Positions 52,480 to 62,401 of a DNA stretch of 64,000 nt are shown piece after piece. Each line of letters opens with the position of its first letter. Position 1 is the first letter of the stretch. The notes below the pieces were generated by a model, which worked only from the letters and a program-made list of their open reading frames with translations, made no database searches and was not told where the DNA came from. Source of the DNA: Kluyvera sp036759925 (GTDB taxonomy: Bacteria; Pseudomonadota; Gammaproteobacteria; Enterobacterales; Enterobacteriaceae); the NCBI RefSeq assembly GCF_036759925.1, contig NZ_JAPKIB010000003.1, positions 394,320 through 458,319 on the forward strand, in the 5' to 3' direction. A program made the translations under genes and the position numbers.

Positions 52480-53537
52480 TCATTCTGGGTCTGCGGGTCC
52501 GGAATACCTAAACGGGTATTCAGGCGACCGCGCGATTTATTAAAGATCTTATTGCCATTTTCACGCCCGGCGCGACGCAGACGCTGCTCCTCTTCAGGAA
52601 GCTTGTGCTCTTCCTGACAGGTTTCGCTGCAGCAGCCTTCGTACTTCTCAGCACAGGTCGGGCACTGAATAAATAGCAGATGGCAGCCATCGTTCAGGCA
52701 GTTAGTATGGCTGTCGCACGGCGTACCGCACTGATGACAGTGGGCAATAATATCGTCGGAAATCCGCTCACCCATGCGTTCATCAAAGACGAAATTCTTA
52801 CCGACAAATCGTACCGGTAAACCCTGCTCACGCGCGCGGCGGGCGTACTCGATGATACCACCTTCGATATGCCAGACCTGATTAAAGCCGTTGTGCTTCA
52901 TCCAGGCGCTGGCCTTTTCACAGCGAATGCCGCCGGTGCAGTACATAACAATTTTCTTGTCTTTATGCTCCTGCATCATCTCAACCGCTTTCGGCAACTG
53001 CTCGCGGAAAGTATCGGCCGGGATCTCCATCGCCTGCTCAAAATGGCCCACTTCGTACTCATAGTGGTTACGCATATCGATAAACAACGCATCAGGGTCA
53101 TCGAGCATGGCGTTCACTTCTGCCGCTTTCAGGTATTCACCCACGTTGCTGGCATCAAACGTCGGATCGTCGATCCCATCGGCCACGATGCGTTCACGGA
53201 CCTTCATGCGCAGCACCCAGAACGACTTCCCGTCATCATCAAGCGCAATGTTCAGACGCAGACCTTTCAGTGCCGGGTCAAAGCGGTTCAGGCAGTCACG
53301 CAGCGCCTCAACCTGGCTCTCCGGTACGCTAATCTGCGCGTTAATCCCCTCACGAGCCAGGTAAACGCGACCAAAAACATTAAGCGCCGAGAGCGCGACG
53401 TACAGCGCATCACGCGTAGCTTTTGGATCAACAATGGTGAAGTACTTATAGAATGAGATAGTGGTGCGTGGCTCAGTTTCTGCCAGCATCTTCGCTTTCA
53501 GCGTCTCATTCGAAATGCGGTTATGTAACACTGGCAT
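52476..53537 (-). CDS. trhO: TrhO tRNA U34 hydroxylase (rhodanese family)
   Basis: TrhO hydroxylates uridine 34 in certain tRNAs, the O2-dependent step toward 5-methoxyuridine or cmo5U. The start at 53537 (MPVLHNRISNETLKAKML) gives 353 residues. An acylphosphatase-like N-terminal domain is followed by a rhodanese domain with catalytic Cys200 in MYCTGGIRC (second Cys at 206). A C-terminal Cys cluster (CHQCGTPCDSHTNC, CPTCAEKYEGCCSETC) probably binds zinc. E. coli yceI and yceJ normally follow; they are absent here. Confidence 0.94.
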   Translation of the reverse strand: MPVLHNRISNETLKAKMLAETEPRTTISFYKYFTIVDPKATRDALYVALSALNVFGRVYLAREGINAQISVPESQVEALRDCLNRFDPALKGLRLNIALDDDGKSFWVLRMKVRERIVADGIDDPTFDASNVGEYLKAAEVNAMLDDPDALFIDMRNHYEYEVGHFEQAMEIPADTFREQLPKAVEMMQEHKDKKIVMYCTGGIRCEKASAWMKHNGFNQVWHIEGGIIEYARRAREQGLPVRFVGKNFVFDERMGERISDDIIAHCHQCGTPCDSHTNCLNDGCHLLFIQCPTCAEKYEGCCSETCQEEHKLPEEEQRLRRAGRENGNKIFNKSRGRLNTRLGIPDPQTQND

Positions 53538-53759
53538 GGTGTTCTTATCCTGCAAAATAGAATGGATGTAAATAATCGGGCGCATGATATAGCAATCATC
53601 GTTAATTTACATCCCCACATTTTGCGCTACATTCTTTTCACCATTACCAATGCTCTGCAAAATAGTTGTATGAATAGACAACAGTCGTGACGTGGTCGTT
53701 TTGGCTGACGGAAAAATAGTGCGACAATAGAGCCAGTTGCTCGTAATAACAGGAAAGAC

Positions 53760-54680
53760 ATGACTCAGTTACCTAAATTCACCACAGCGTTGCTGCACCC
53801 CCGCTACTGGCCGTCCTGGCTGGGTGTCGGCGTGCTCTGGTTAGTTGTTCAACTGCCGTATCCGGTTATTTATCGCCTCGGGAACGCTATCGGCCGTCTG
53901 GCCCTGCGGTTGATGAAGCGTCGCGCCAAAATTGCGTACCGCAATCTTGAGCTCTGCTTCCCGGAAATGAGCGAAGCTGAACGTCATCAGATGGTGGTGA
54001 AGAATTTTGAGTCGGTAGGGATGGGCGTCATGGAGACCGGGATTGCCTGGTTCTGGCCGACTAAACGCGTCAACCGCTGGATGGATGCCAGCGGTCTTGA
54101 GCATATTCGCGCCGTGCAGGATTCCGGTCGGGGCGTTTTGCTGATCGGTATTCACTTCCTGACGCTGGAAATGGGCGCCCGTATGTTCGGCATTCATAAC
54201 CCAGGGATTGGTGTCTATCGACCTAACGATAATCCAGTGATCGACTGGCTGCAGACCTGGGGTCGCATGCGGTCAAACAAAGATATGATCGACCGTAAAG
54301 ATCTGAAGGGTATGGTACGAGCACTGAAGAACGGTGAAATCATCTGGTATGCACCAGACCACGATTACGGCCCGCGCGCCAGCGTCTTCGTGCCGCTGTT
54401 CGCCGTGAAGGATGCCGCCACTACCTCCGGTACCTGGATGCTGGCGAAAATGTCGAAAGCGTGTGTGGTTCCCTTTGTGCCACGCCGTAAGCCGGACGGC
54501 AAAGGTTACGAGCTGATTATCCTCGAACCGGAATGCGATCCGCCGCTGGATGATGCCGAAACCACCGCCGCGTGGATGAATACCATCGTCGAAAAATGCA
54601 TCATGATGGCTCCAGAGCAATATATGTGGCTGCATCGGCGTTTTAAAACGCGCCCGGAAGGCATTCCTTCCCGCTACTAA
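53760..54680 (+). CDS. lpxL: LpxL lipid A lauroyltransferase
   Basis: LpxL adds the secondary laurate to Kdo2-lipid IVA at the inner membrane. It has 306 residues, as in E. coli. The HX4E catalytic motif is His132-Glu137 (IGIHFLTLEMGARM), and an N-terminal membrane anchor (WLGVGVLWLVVQLPYPVIYRL) is present. YAPDHDYGPRASVFVPLF is also conserved. Confidence 0.96.
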   Translation: MTQLPKFTTALLHPRYWPSWLGVGVLWLVVQLPYPVIYRLGNAIGRLALRLMKRRAKIAYRNLELCFPEMSEAERHQMVVKNFESVGMGVMETGIAWFWPTKRVNRWMDASGLEHIRAVQDSGRGVLLIGIHFLTLEMGARMFGIHNPGIGVYRPNDNPVIDWLQTWGRMRSNKDMIDRKDLKGMVRALKNGEIIWYAPDHDYGPRASVFVPLFAVKDAATTSGTWMLAKMSKACVVPFVPRRKPDGKGYELIILEPECDPPLDDAETTAAWMNTIVEKCIMMAPEQYMWLHRRFKTRPEGIPSRY

Positions 54681-54687
54681 CGTTTTC

Positions 54688-54717
54688 ACGCGCAGCGCCG
54701 GCTGCGCGTTTTTGTTT
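54688..54717 (+). terminator. lpxL terminator
   Basis: Stem ACGCGCAGC / GCTGCGCGT, 4-base loop, followed by TTTTGTTTT; 8 bp after the stop. Confidence 0.9.
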
Positions 54718-54820
54718 TAGCTTTAAAAGCGGACCACATTGCAGTGATATGAACACAGGAGCATAATTAGCAGGCTTATAAATACACTCTCTTTTGGCGA
54801 CTTTTCGCCTGCGGAACCCT

Positions 54821-56038
54821 ATGCAATCCTCAGATGCCCCCATTAACTGGAAGCGTAACCTCGCTGTCGTTTGGCTAGGCTGTTTTTTAACCGGCGCAGC
54901 ATTCAGCCTGGTTATGCCTTTCCTGCCGCTTTACGTTGAAGCGCTCGGCGTGACCGGCCACAGCTCGCTGAATATGTGGTCCGGTCTGGTCTTCAGTATC
55001 ACCTTCCTGTTTTCAGCCATCGCCTCACCGCTATGGGGCGGCCTGGCCGACCGCAAAGGGCGCAAGATCATGCTGCTGCGCTCAGCGCTGGGTATGGCTA
55101 TCGTTATGCTGTTAATGGGGCTGGCGCAGAATATCTGGCAGTTTCTGATTCTACGGGCACTGCTGGGGCTGCTGGGCGGTTTTATTCCTAACGCTAACGC
55201 GCTGATTGCCACCCAAATCCCGCGTCATAAGAGCGGATGGGCGCTGGGTACGCTGTCGACCGGAGCCGTCAGCGGCGCGCTGCTGGGGCCGCTGGCTGGC
55301 GGTTTTCTTGCCGATAACTACGGCCTGCGCCCGGTGTTCTTTATGACCGCCGCGGTGCTGTTTGTCTGCTTCGTGATGACGCTGTTTTTCATCCGTGAGC
55401 AGTTCACGCCGGTTTCGAAAAAAGAGATGCTGCACGTCAAAGAGGTGTTTGGCTCGCTGAAAAACCGCGAACTAGTGCTGAGCCTGTTCGTCACCACGCT
55501 GATTATCCAGGTTGCCACTGGCTCTATCGCCCCGATTCTGACGCTTTACGTACGTGACCTCGCGGGGAATATCAGCAATATTGCCTTTGTCAGCGGCATG
55601 ATAGCGTCAGTACCCGGCGTAGCGGCGCTGATTTGCGCGCCGCGTTTAGGTAAGCTCGGCGATCGTATTGGCCCGGAAAAGATTCTTATCGTGGCGCTGG
55701 TGGTCTCCGTACTACTGCTGATCCCGATGTCATTTGTGCAAAACCCGCTGCAGCTCGGTATCCTGCGCTTCCTGCTGGGTGCCGCCGACGGCGCGCTGCT
55801 GCCTGCAGTACAAACGCTGCTGGTCTATAACTCCAGCAACCAGATTGCCGGGCGTATTTTCAGCTATAACCAGTCGTTCCGCGATATTGGTAACGTCACC
55901 GGGCCGCTGATTGGCGCCGCCGTATCGGCAAACTACGGCTTCCGCGCGGTCTTCTGCGTGACCGCCGCCGTCGTGCTATTCAACGCCATTTATACCGGTA
56001 TTAGCCTGCGGCGCAGCCCTGTCCCTTCCCGTTCTTAA
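54821..56038 (+). CDS. mdtG: MdtG multidrug efflux MFS transporter
   Basis: MdtG is a 12-helix DHA1-family pump linked to fosfomycin and deoxycholate tolerance in E. coli. The start at 54821 (MQSSDAPINWKRNL) gives 405 residues (408 in E. coli). The MFS motif GGLADRKGRKIML and DHA motif C (GALLGPLAGGFLADNYG) are clear. E. coli mdtG belongs to the Mar/Sox regulon; I could not confirm a marbox here by eye. Confidence 0.95.
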   Translation: MQSSDAPINWKRNLAVVWLGCFLTGAAFSLVMPFLPLYVEALGVTGHSSLNMWSGLVFSITFLFSAIASPLWGGLADRKGRKIMLLRSALGMAIVMLLMGLAQNIWQFLILRALLGLLGGFIPNANALIATQIPRHKSGWALGTLSTGAVSGALLGPLAGGFLADNYGLRPVFFMTAAVLFVCFVMTLFFIREQFTPVSKKEMLHVKEVFGSLKNRELVLSLFVTTLIIQVATGSIAPILTLYVRDLAGNISNIAFVSGMIASVPGVAALICAPRLGKLGDRIGPEKILIVALVVSVLLLIPMSFVQNPLQLGILRFLLGAADGALLPAVQTLLVYNSSNQIAGRIFSYNQSFRDIGNVTGPLIGAAVSANYGFRAVFCVTAAVVLFNAIYTGISLRRSPVPSRS

Positions 56039-56143
56039 ATACATCGTCCGGTGGTTTGCGTTAAATCAAATCGCCGGACGTGTACAACTCAAAAGTTCAG
56101 CTATTATTTCCCTGAATACCTCATCACATTGCAGGGAGTTGAG

Positions 56144-56518
56144 ATGACTTTATACGCCACACTCGAAGAAGCTATTGATGCGGCACGTGAAACGTTCCTC
56201 GCCGATAACCCCGGACTTGAGGAAGATGAAGCGGACGTAGAGCAGTTCAATATGCAAAAGTACGTTCTACAGGATGGTGACATCATGTGGCAGGCCGAGT
56301 TCTTCGCCGAAGAGGATGAAGAAGGCGAATGCGTGCCGATGCTCAGCGGTGAGGCCGCACAAAGCGTGTTTGACGGTGACTTTGACGAGATTGAACTGCG
56401 TCAGGAATGGCTGGAAGAAAATACGCTGCATGAATGGGATGAAGGCGAATATCAGCTTGAGCCCTCGCAGGATACCGAAGAGGGCCAGACCGCCGCCGAT
56501 GAGTGGGACGAGCGTTAA
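56144..56518 (+). CDS. msyB: MsyB acidic protein
   Basis: A very acidic 124-residue protein equal in length to E. coli MsyB, which as a high-copy suppressor restores growth of secY and secA mutants, possibly by acting on unfolded exported proteins. More than a quarter of residues are Asp or Glu (EEDEADVEQFN, EEDEEGECVP). AGGGAGTTGAG precedes the chosen ATG; the open frame from 56051 is not coding. It is convergent with yceK, meeting end to end. Confidence 0.93.
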   Translation: MTLYATLEEAIDAARETFLADNPGLEEDEADVEQFNMQKYVLQDGDIMWQAEFFAEEDEEGECVPMLSGEAAQSVFDGDFDEIELRQEWLEENTLHEWDEGEYQLEPSQDTEEGQTAADEWDER

Positions 56519-56749
56519 TTATTCGTAAGGGCCATGGCTCGCGTCAATCGGCAGCAGCAGCGTGTCGAAGACCAGCGAGAACGGCAGGTCGAGAATGGTG
56601 ACATAGCGCCAGGCAGAGTCTCGCAGATCCCACTTCACGCCCGAATAGTACTGATTCCCGTGGCCCTGGCCCGGGATCGTCCGGCTGATAATGCTGCCGC
56701 ATCCGGTAAGCATTATCGTCATGGCGGCGACCAGTATCATTCTTATCAC
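56519..56749 (-). CDS. yceK: YceK lipoprotein (DUF1375)
   Basis: A 76-residue outer-membrane-type lipoprotein with lipobox MLTGC (Cys17). The DUF1375 body YYSGVKWDLRDSAW...LDLPFSLVFDTLLLP is conserved. Function unknown. Its stop abuts the msyB stop without a gap. Confidence 0.92.
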   Translation of the reverse strand: MIRMILVAAMTIMLTGCGSIISRTIPGQGHGNQYYSGVKWDLRDSAWRYVTILDLPFSLVFDTLLLPIDASHGPYE

Positions 56750-56772
56750 GTCGTTTACCTCATTAAACAGAC

Positions 56773-56803
56773 AAAAAAATACCGGCTTGATGGCCGGTAT
56801 TTC
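56773..56803 (-). terminator. opgGH terminator
   Basis: Stem ATACCGGC / GCCGGTAT followed leftward by seven T, ~110 bp after the opgH stop and beyond a REP element. Confidence 0.85.
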
Positions 56804-56830
56804 CTTACGGCAAATATTTGCGCTGGGATT

Positions 56831-56904
56831 TCCCCGGAGTCGGTGCTTCGCACCTCGTCCGGGCTACAGGTTACGTAGCCCGGCCAAGCGAAGCGCCGCC
56901 GGGA
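56831..56904. repeat. REP/BIME after opgH
   Basis: Inverted REP pair (..CCTCGTCCGGGCTACAGG / ..GTAGCCCGGCCAAGCGAAG..GCCGGGA) of the same family as at 10081-10156, in the opgH 3' region. Confidence 0.82.
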
Positions 56905-56914
56905 GCGCTCAGCA

Positions 56915-59443
56915 CTATTTGGCTTTCAGCGCCAGCGGATTCAGCTGCAGCTTATCGTATTCAGCCACCCACGACGAGTATTTCTCCGGTGCGGCCCACA
57001 CGCGGTAGTGCAGACGAGACAGCGTTACCGGGTCGCTCAACAGCACCAGACGACGATCGCGGTTAAGCTTGTCCGGCGTTTCGTTCAGCGCCTGCTCGAC
57101 GTGACGATCGCGGGCAATCTCCAGCACGTGGCTCGCACGGTGACGCGCGGTGGCCATTGCCGTTGCCAGAGCATTCAGCGATGGGTTAAATACCGCATGC
57201 ATAAAGCCATCGTCCAGCACGCGAGCACGGTTCTGTTCCAGATACGCTTCGGTATCGGCCAGCACCTTCGGCGTGTTGTACTCTTCCGGGATCAGGAACA
57301 GTTTCCAACGCTTGGTACGCAGGCCGTTAGTCGAACGGCTGGAGACCACCGAAACGAACGGTGACAGAATCAGCGAGAAGACGATCGGCGCCAGCCAGAA
57401 CAGGAAGCGCAGATCCAGCCATGCCATACCGACCGCCCACACCAGACCCAACAGCAGCTGAGAACCATGGCGCATAAACGCTTCACTCCACGGCGTGGAG
57501 TCATCGTCACGCTGCGGCGAGTTCCATACTACTTCCCAGCCCAGGAATGCACTGACCACGAAAACGGTGTGGAACAGCATGCGAACCGGTGCCAGCAGCA
57601 CGGAGAACAGCACTTCCAGCAGCAGGGAGAGCGTTACACGGACAAAACCACCGTACTCTTTCGACCCTTTGCACCACACCAGAATGATGCTCAGCAGTTT
57701 CGGCAGGAACAGCAGTACCATCGTCGAGGCGAACAGCGCAATCGCGAGTTCAGGACGCCACTGCGGCCAGACCGGGAACAGCTGACGCGGCTGCAGGAAG
57801 TACTGCGGCTCGGTCAATGCGTGCACCACCTGCAGTGCGGTCGACAGGGCCAGGAACATAAACCACAGCGGCGCGGAGAGGTAGGACATGACGCCGGTCA
57901 GGAACACCGCACGGTGAACAGGGTGCATCCCTTTCACCAGGAACAGGCGGAAGTTCATCAGGTTACCCTGACACCAGCGACGGTCACGTTTTAGCTCATC
58001 CAGCAGGTTCGGCGGCAGCTCTTCATAAGAGCCCGGCAGGTCGTAGGCAATCCAGACGCCCCACCCTGCACGACGCATCAGCGCCGCTTCCACGAAGTCG
58101 TGCGACAGGATCGAACCGGCAAAGTTACCTTCGCCCGGCAGCGGTGCCAGCGCACAGTGCTCAATAAACGGCTTCACGCGGATAATGGCGTTGTGGCCCC
58201 AGTAGTGGGATTCACCCAACTGCCAGAAGTGCAGCCCCGCGGTAAACAGCGGCCCGTAAACGCGTGTCGCAAACTGCTGGCAGCGTGCGTACAGCGTGTC
58301 CATCCCGGAAGCACGTGGGGAAGACTGGATGATACCCGCGTTCGGGTTCGCTTCCATCAGACGCACCAGGTTGGTCAGGCAGTCGCCAGACATCACGGAG
58401 TCGGCATCCAGTACAACCATGTAGCTGTACTGATTACCCCAACGACGGCAGAAGTCATCGATGTTACCGCTTTTACGCTTCATACGACGACGACGACGAC
58501 GGTAGAAGATCTGCCCTTCGCCCTGCACCTCAGCAATCAGTTCCATCCAGGCTTTTTGCTCTGCCACGCAGATATCCGGGTTGTAGCTGTCGCTCAGGAT
58601 GTAGACGTCAAAGTGCTTCTGTTGGCCGGTGGCTTTCACCGATTCCCAGGTTGCACGTAGACCGGCGAACACGCGAGACACGTCTTCGTTACAGATAGGC
58701 ATAATCAGCGCCGTCCGGTGCTCCGGATTCAGCGGCTCATCGCCGACCGTCGAGGCCGAAATACTGTACTTATCGCGGCCAATCAGCAATTGCAGGAAGC
58801 CCATTAAAGCCGTCCAGAAACCGGCAGAGACCCAGCAGAAGAGCACGGCAAACAGAATCAGTATCCCGGTTTGCAGCAGGTACGGCAGCAGCTGCATAAA
58901 GGAGACCCACAGATTCTGCCCCACCATATCCGCCGGGTTGATAAGCGCCCAGCCCTGATATGGCAGAATAGTCTTCATGTACCAGGTCGCCACGACGGTC
59001 TGTGCAATCGTCAGAATCAGCAGGGTATAGCGGCGAAGCGAGCCCACCATACGCCATTTCTGTTCGCGCTCCTGCTCTTCTTTCGTCAGACGAGACTGGT
59101 AGCGCGGCGTGACGTCACGGCCGCGCAGACGATCCCAGAAGCGGCCTACCGGGTTGGTACGCCACGGGTCCGGGAACATTGAAGAGCGCGTCGCCTTCGG
59201 CATGGCCTGCAGCTGGGTGCGCCCTTCATCGTCTTTGATGAGCTGATCGCCGCCCAGAGAATCTGGCCAGCTCTCTTCAAGACGCGCCTTGACCGAGGCC
59301 AGCGGCGTGTCATCATCACGGGCAAATGCCTGGTGCTCATCGTCCAGCGCTTCGTGCACGGCACGAAGCGAACGGTTCGGGAGCGCCGCTTTTTCTGCAT
59401 CCGTAAGCGACAATGCGTCGATATACTTCGTTGTGTTATTCAT
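56915..59443 (-). CDS. opgH: OpgH glucans glucosyltransferase
   Basis: OpgH is the inner-membrane beta-1,2 glucosyltransferase that makes the osmoregulated periplasmic glucan backbone; in E. coli it also delays division by binding FtsZ when UDP-glucose is high. The start at 59443 (MNNTTKYIDALSLTD) gives 842 residues (847 in E. coli). It has a GT2 catalytic domain with VLDADSVM (DxD) and RDRRWCQGN (Q/RxxRW), and about eight membrane helices. The start overlaps the opgG stop by 8 bp, as in E. coli. The Arg run RRRRRRMKRKSGN is conserved. Confidence 0.97.
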   Translation of the reverse strand: MNNTTKYIDALSLTDAEKAALPNRSLRAVHEALDDEHQAFARDDDTPLASVKARLEESWPDSLGGDQLIKDDEGRTQLQAMPKATRSSMFPDPWRTNPVGRFWDRLRGRDVTPRYQSRLTKEEQEREQKWRMVGSLRRYTLLILTIAQTVVATWYMKTILPYQGWALINPADMVGQNLWVSFMQLLPYLLQTGILILFAVLFCWVSAGFWTALMGFLQLLIGRDKYSISASTVGDEPLNPEHRTALIMPICNEDVSRVFAGLRATWESVKATGQQKHFDVYILSDSYNPDICVAEQKAWMELIAEVQGEGQIFYRRRRRRMKRKSGNIDDFCRRWGNQYSYMVVLDADSVMSGDCLTNLVRLMEANPNAGIIQSSPRASGMDTLYARCQQFATRVYGPLFTAGLHFWQLGESHYWGHNAIIRVKPFIEHCALAPLPGEGNFAGSILSHDFVEAALMRRAGWGVWIAYDLPGSYEELPPNLLDELKRDRRWCQGNLMNFRLFLVKGMHPVHRAVFLTGVMSYLSAPLWFMFLALSTALQVVHALTEPQYFLQPRQLFPVWPQWRPELAIALFASTMVLLFLPKLLSIILVWCKGSKEYGGFVRVTLSLLLEVLFSVLLAPVRMLFHTVFVVSAFLGWEVVWNSPQRDDDSTPWSEAFMRHGSQLLLGLVWAVGMAWLDLRFLFWLAPIVFSLILSPFVSVVSSRSTNGLRTKRWKLFLIPEEYNTPKVLADTEAYLEQNRARVLDDGFMHAVFNPSLNALATAMATARHRASHVLEIARDRHVEQALNETPDKLNRDRRLVLLSDPVTLSRLHYRVWAAPEKYSSWVAEYDKLQLNPLALKAK

Positions 59444-60971
59444 TTGCAGGCAGCTGATAGCTCCAGGTTTCACTCAGCGTCTGGTCAGCGTTGACCAGCG
59501 CAGCGCGCATTTCAGTGGTTTTCTTCGGATCTTTCACCTTCACGCGCAGCATCAGACGCCAGCCTTTCGTTACCGGGTTGTAACGTACGCTGTTTTCGAC
59601 GATTTCACCGTTGTCGCCAATGCTGGTTTGCGCCGTAACTGGCGTGTCCTGCGGCATCTTACGCATATCTGCGCCGGTAAAATCAACCACGAAGGCCAGC
59701 GTACCGTCCGGCTGACGAATCAGGTTGGACTGCTTCACATCACCGGTGGAGCGGCGAGTCTGCATCACGTACGCGTTATCGGTCGGGTGCAGTTTCTCTT
59801 CGTCACGGGTAAAGGTGATGGTGTACTTGTAGTTCATCTCTTTACCAGCATCCGGCAGCTTGTCCGGTGTCCAGTAAGCGACGATGTTATCGTTAGTTTC
59901 GTCGTTGGTCGGAATTTCAACCAGCTCAACGGTTCCTTTACCCCAGTCACCTTTCGGCGTGATCCACGCGCTTGGGCGCAGATCGTAGCGATCATCCAGA
60001 TCTTCAAAGTGCGAGAACTGACGGCCACGCTGCAGCAGACCAAAGCCCTGCGGGTTTTCGGTCGCGAAGCTGCTGACAGCAAGGTGTTTAGGATTGTTCA
60101 GCGGACGCCAGATCCACTCGTCGTTACCGGCGTGGATAGACAGACCGTTGGAATCATGCAGTTCCGGACGATAGTTGGTCGCCGCAGACGGCTGGTTTGG
60201 CCCGAACAGGAACATACTGGTCAGCGGCGCTACGCCCAGCTTACCCACTTTATCGCGCAGATAAATTTTGGTCTGTACGTCAACCACGGTGTCGCGGCCC
60301 GGCATAATAATGAAGCGATAGGCCCCGGTCGCACGTGGAGAATCCAGCAGCGCATAGATAGTCAGACGTTTATCAGTCGCTTTTGGACGCTCAATCCAGT
60401 ATTCACGGAAGCGAGGGAACTCTTCACCGGACGGCAATGCAGTATCAATAGCCAGACCGCGAGCGGAAAGACCATAAACCTGCCCCTGACCCAGAACACG
60501 GAAATAGCTGGCACCCAGCATGCTGACGATTTCGTCGTTTTTATCTTTGCTGTTAATTGGGTACAGCACTTTAAAACCAGCGAAACCCAGATCCTTCACG
60601 GTGTCTTTGTCATGCTGAACGTCACCGAACGTGAAGTAATCCGGGCTGTACTTAATTTTACGCACGGAAGTCGCCGTGACTTCGTTGATAGTCACCGGCG
60701 TGTCGAAGTACATACCCTGATGGTAGAACTCGAGCTTGAATGGGGTCTTTATCTTATTCCAGTACGCCTTATCGTGGTTAAACTGGATTTGCTGGTAGTC
60801 CGCATATTTCATATCGCGGAAGACGGAAGGCAGGTTGCTTTTCGGCGCTTCATAGCTCTTATCAGCCAGCGATTTTGCCTGCTTTGCAACGTCATCAATA
60901 GTGAATGCCCATGCAGATGAAGTACACAGGGACAACATTACGGCTGCGCCTAACCAGCGCAGTTTCATCAT
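59436..60971 (-). CDS. opgG: OpgG periplasmic glucan synthesis protein
   Basis: OpgG works in the periplasm on the glucan made by OpgH, probably in branching or trimming (GH186-type glucanase). The start at 60971 gives 511 residues with signal peptide MMKLRWLGAAVMLSLCTSSAWA; in-frame ATGs at 60989 and 61001 are alternatives. Conserved segments include YADYQQIQFNHDKAYW and GPNQPSAATNYRPELHDSNGLSIHAG. It forms the opgGH operon and is divergent from opgC. Confidence 0.96.
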   Translation of the reverse strand: MMKLRWLGAAVMLSLCTSSAWAFTIDDVAKQAKSLADKSYEAPKSNLPSVFRDMKYADYQQIQFNHDKAYWNKIKTPFKLEFYHQGMYFDTPVTINEVTATSVRKIKYSPDYFTFGDVQHDKDTVKDLGFAGFKVLYPINSKDKNDEIVSMLGASYFRVLGQGQVYGLSARGLAIDTALPSGEEFPRFREYWIERPKATDKRLTIYALLDSPRATGAYRFIIMPGRDTVVDVQTKIYLRDKVGKLGVAPLTSMFLFGPNQPSAATNYRPELHDSNGLSIHAGNDEWIWRPLNNPKHLAVSSFATENPQGFGLLQRGRQFSHFEDLDDRYDLRPSAWITPKGDWGKGTVELVEIPTNDETNDNIVAYWTPDKLPDAGKEMNYKYTITFTRDEEKLHPTDNAYVMQTRRSTGDVKQSNLIRQPDGTLAFVVDFTGADMRKMPQDTPVTAQTSIGDNGEIVENSVRYNPVTKGWRLMLRVKVKDPKKTTEMRAALVNADQTLSETWSYQLPANE

Positions 60972-61243
60972 CTGTGGTTTATGTTTCATATAACTAAGCA
61001 CTTCCCCCTTTGTGTGCTTAAATCGATCCGATCCATTTTACTGGAAATTCAAGCAATCCGACAACATAATCCCCGTATTGTTCAGCGCAGTGGCTTATGG
61101 AGTAAACAACTGTTAACCGCTGCTTGCACTTTGAGTGCTTATCCTGGAGACAGGTAACCAGAGTTAGTGTAGGGTTGCCAACGAATGTAAACTTTATCGC
61201 CTTCTCCGGTAAGGCGATTAGTCTGAGAATCGTACCTAACCCT

Positions 61244-62401
61244 ATGAATAACAAACCCGCACAGCGTGAATATTTCCTCGACTCCATTCGGGCCTGGCTG
61301 ATGCTCCTGGGGATACCCTTTCACATCTCCTTACTCTACTCCAGCCACACCTGGCATATGAACAGCGCAACCCCTTCATGGTGGCTGACGTTATTCAACG
61401 ACTTTGTTCATGCTTTCCGCATGCAGGTGTTCTTTGTTATCTCCGGCTACTTTTCCTATATGCTGTATTTGCGTTATCCGATCAAAAAATGGTGGAAAGT
61501 ACGCGTGGAGCGCGTCGGCATTCCGATGCTCACCGCCATCCCTCTTCTGACGCTGCCGCAGTTTTTAATGTTGCAGTATGTTAAGGGTAAGACGGAAAGC
61601 TGGCATACGCTCTCTTTTTACGACAAATATAATACGTTGGCGTGGGAGTTGGTGTCGCATCTGTGGTTTCTATTAGTTCTGGTGGTGCTAACATCGCTCG
61701 GTATTCTGGCGTTCCGCCTGATGCGCCGACGTCAGATCCGCCGACGTGAGGATCTGTTTGATAATATGTCGATGACGAAACTGACTCTGATGTTTTTAGC
61801 ATTGGGGATAGTGTATGCCGCCATTCGTCGAACTATCTTCCTGCTTTACCCGCCGATTCTCAGCGACGGGCTATTCAACTTTGTGGTCATGCAGACGCTG
61901 TTTTATGTGCCTTTCTTTATTCTTGGCGCGCTGGCCTTTATTCATCCGAAGCTGAAAACACTGTTTACCACCCCATCACCGTGGTGCATTGTGGCCGCGC
62001 TGCTTGGGTTTATTGCCTACCGACTGAACCAGCATTTTGGCTCCGGCGATGCGTGGATGTATGAAACGGAATATGTCATAACGATGGTGCTGGGAGTATG
62101 GATGGTCAACGTGGTGTTCTCGTTCGGACACCGTATGCTGAACTTCCAGTCCGCTCGCGTGACCTATTTCGTTAACGCTTCTTTATTTATCTACCTGGTG
62201 CACCATCCGCTAACGCTGTTTTTTGGTGCCTGGATTATGCCGACCATCAGCTCGAATACGCTGGGCTTCCTGACCGGCCTGGTTTTCGTGGTAGGCTGCG
62301 CGTTAATTCTCTATGAGATCCACCTGCGGATCCCTCTGCTGCGTTTCCTCTTTTCCGGGAAACCGCAGCAAAAGGCAGCAAAGCAGGTGGCTAGTCATTA
62401 A
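61244..62401 (+). CDS. opgC: OpgC glucan succinyltransferase
   Basis: OpgC adds succinyl groups to periplasmic glucans, giving them negative charge. It is an acyltransferase-3 family membrane protein of 385 residues (385 in E. coli) with ~10 helices. The N-terminal REYFLDSIRAWLMLLGIPFHIS carries the conserved Asp-Ser-Arg and His, and FFVISGYFSYM follows. The start is at ATG 61244; the frame further left is leader. It overlaps the ymdB stop by 4 bp on the opposite strand. Confidence 0.96.
   Translation: MNNKPAQREYFLDSIRAWLMLLGIPFHISLLYSSHTWHMNSATPSWWLTLFNDFVHAFRMQVFFVISGYFSYMLYLRYPIKKWWKVRVERVGIPMLTAIPLLTLPQFLMLQYVKGKTESWHTLSFYDKYNTLAWELVSHLWFLLVLVVLTSLGILAFRLMRRRQIRRREDLFDNMSMTKLTLMFLALGIVYAAIRRTIFLLYPPILSDGLFNFVVMQTLFYVPFFILGALAFIHPKLKTLFTTPSPWCIVAALLGFIAYRLNQHFGSGDAWMYETEYVITMVLGVWMVNVVFSFGHRMLNFQSARVTYFVNASLFIYLVHHPLTLFFGAWIMPTISSNTLGFLTGLVFVVGCALILYEIHLRIPLLRFLFSGKPQQKAAKQVASH

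Noticed and set aside
56045..56080. Hairpin after mdtG as a terminator
   Set aside because: The stem CGTCCGG / CCGGACG is present but widely spaced and lacks a T-tract.
59289..60920. 543-codon open frame antisense to opgH/opgG
   Set aside because: It runs across two well-conserved genes on the other strand and resembles no protein family.
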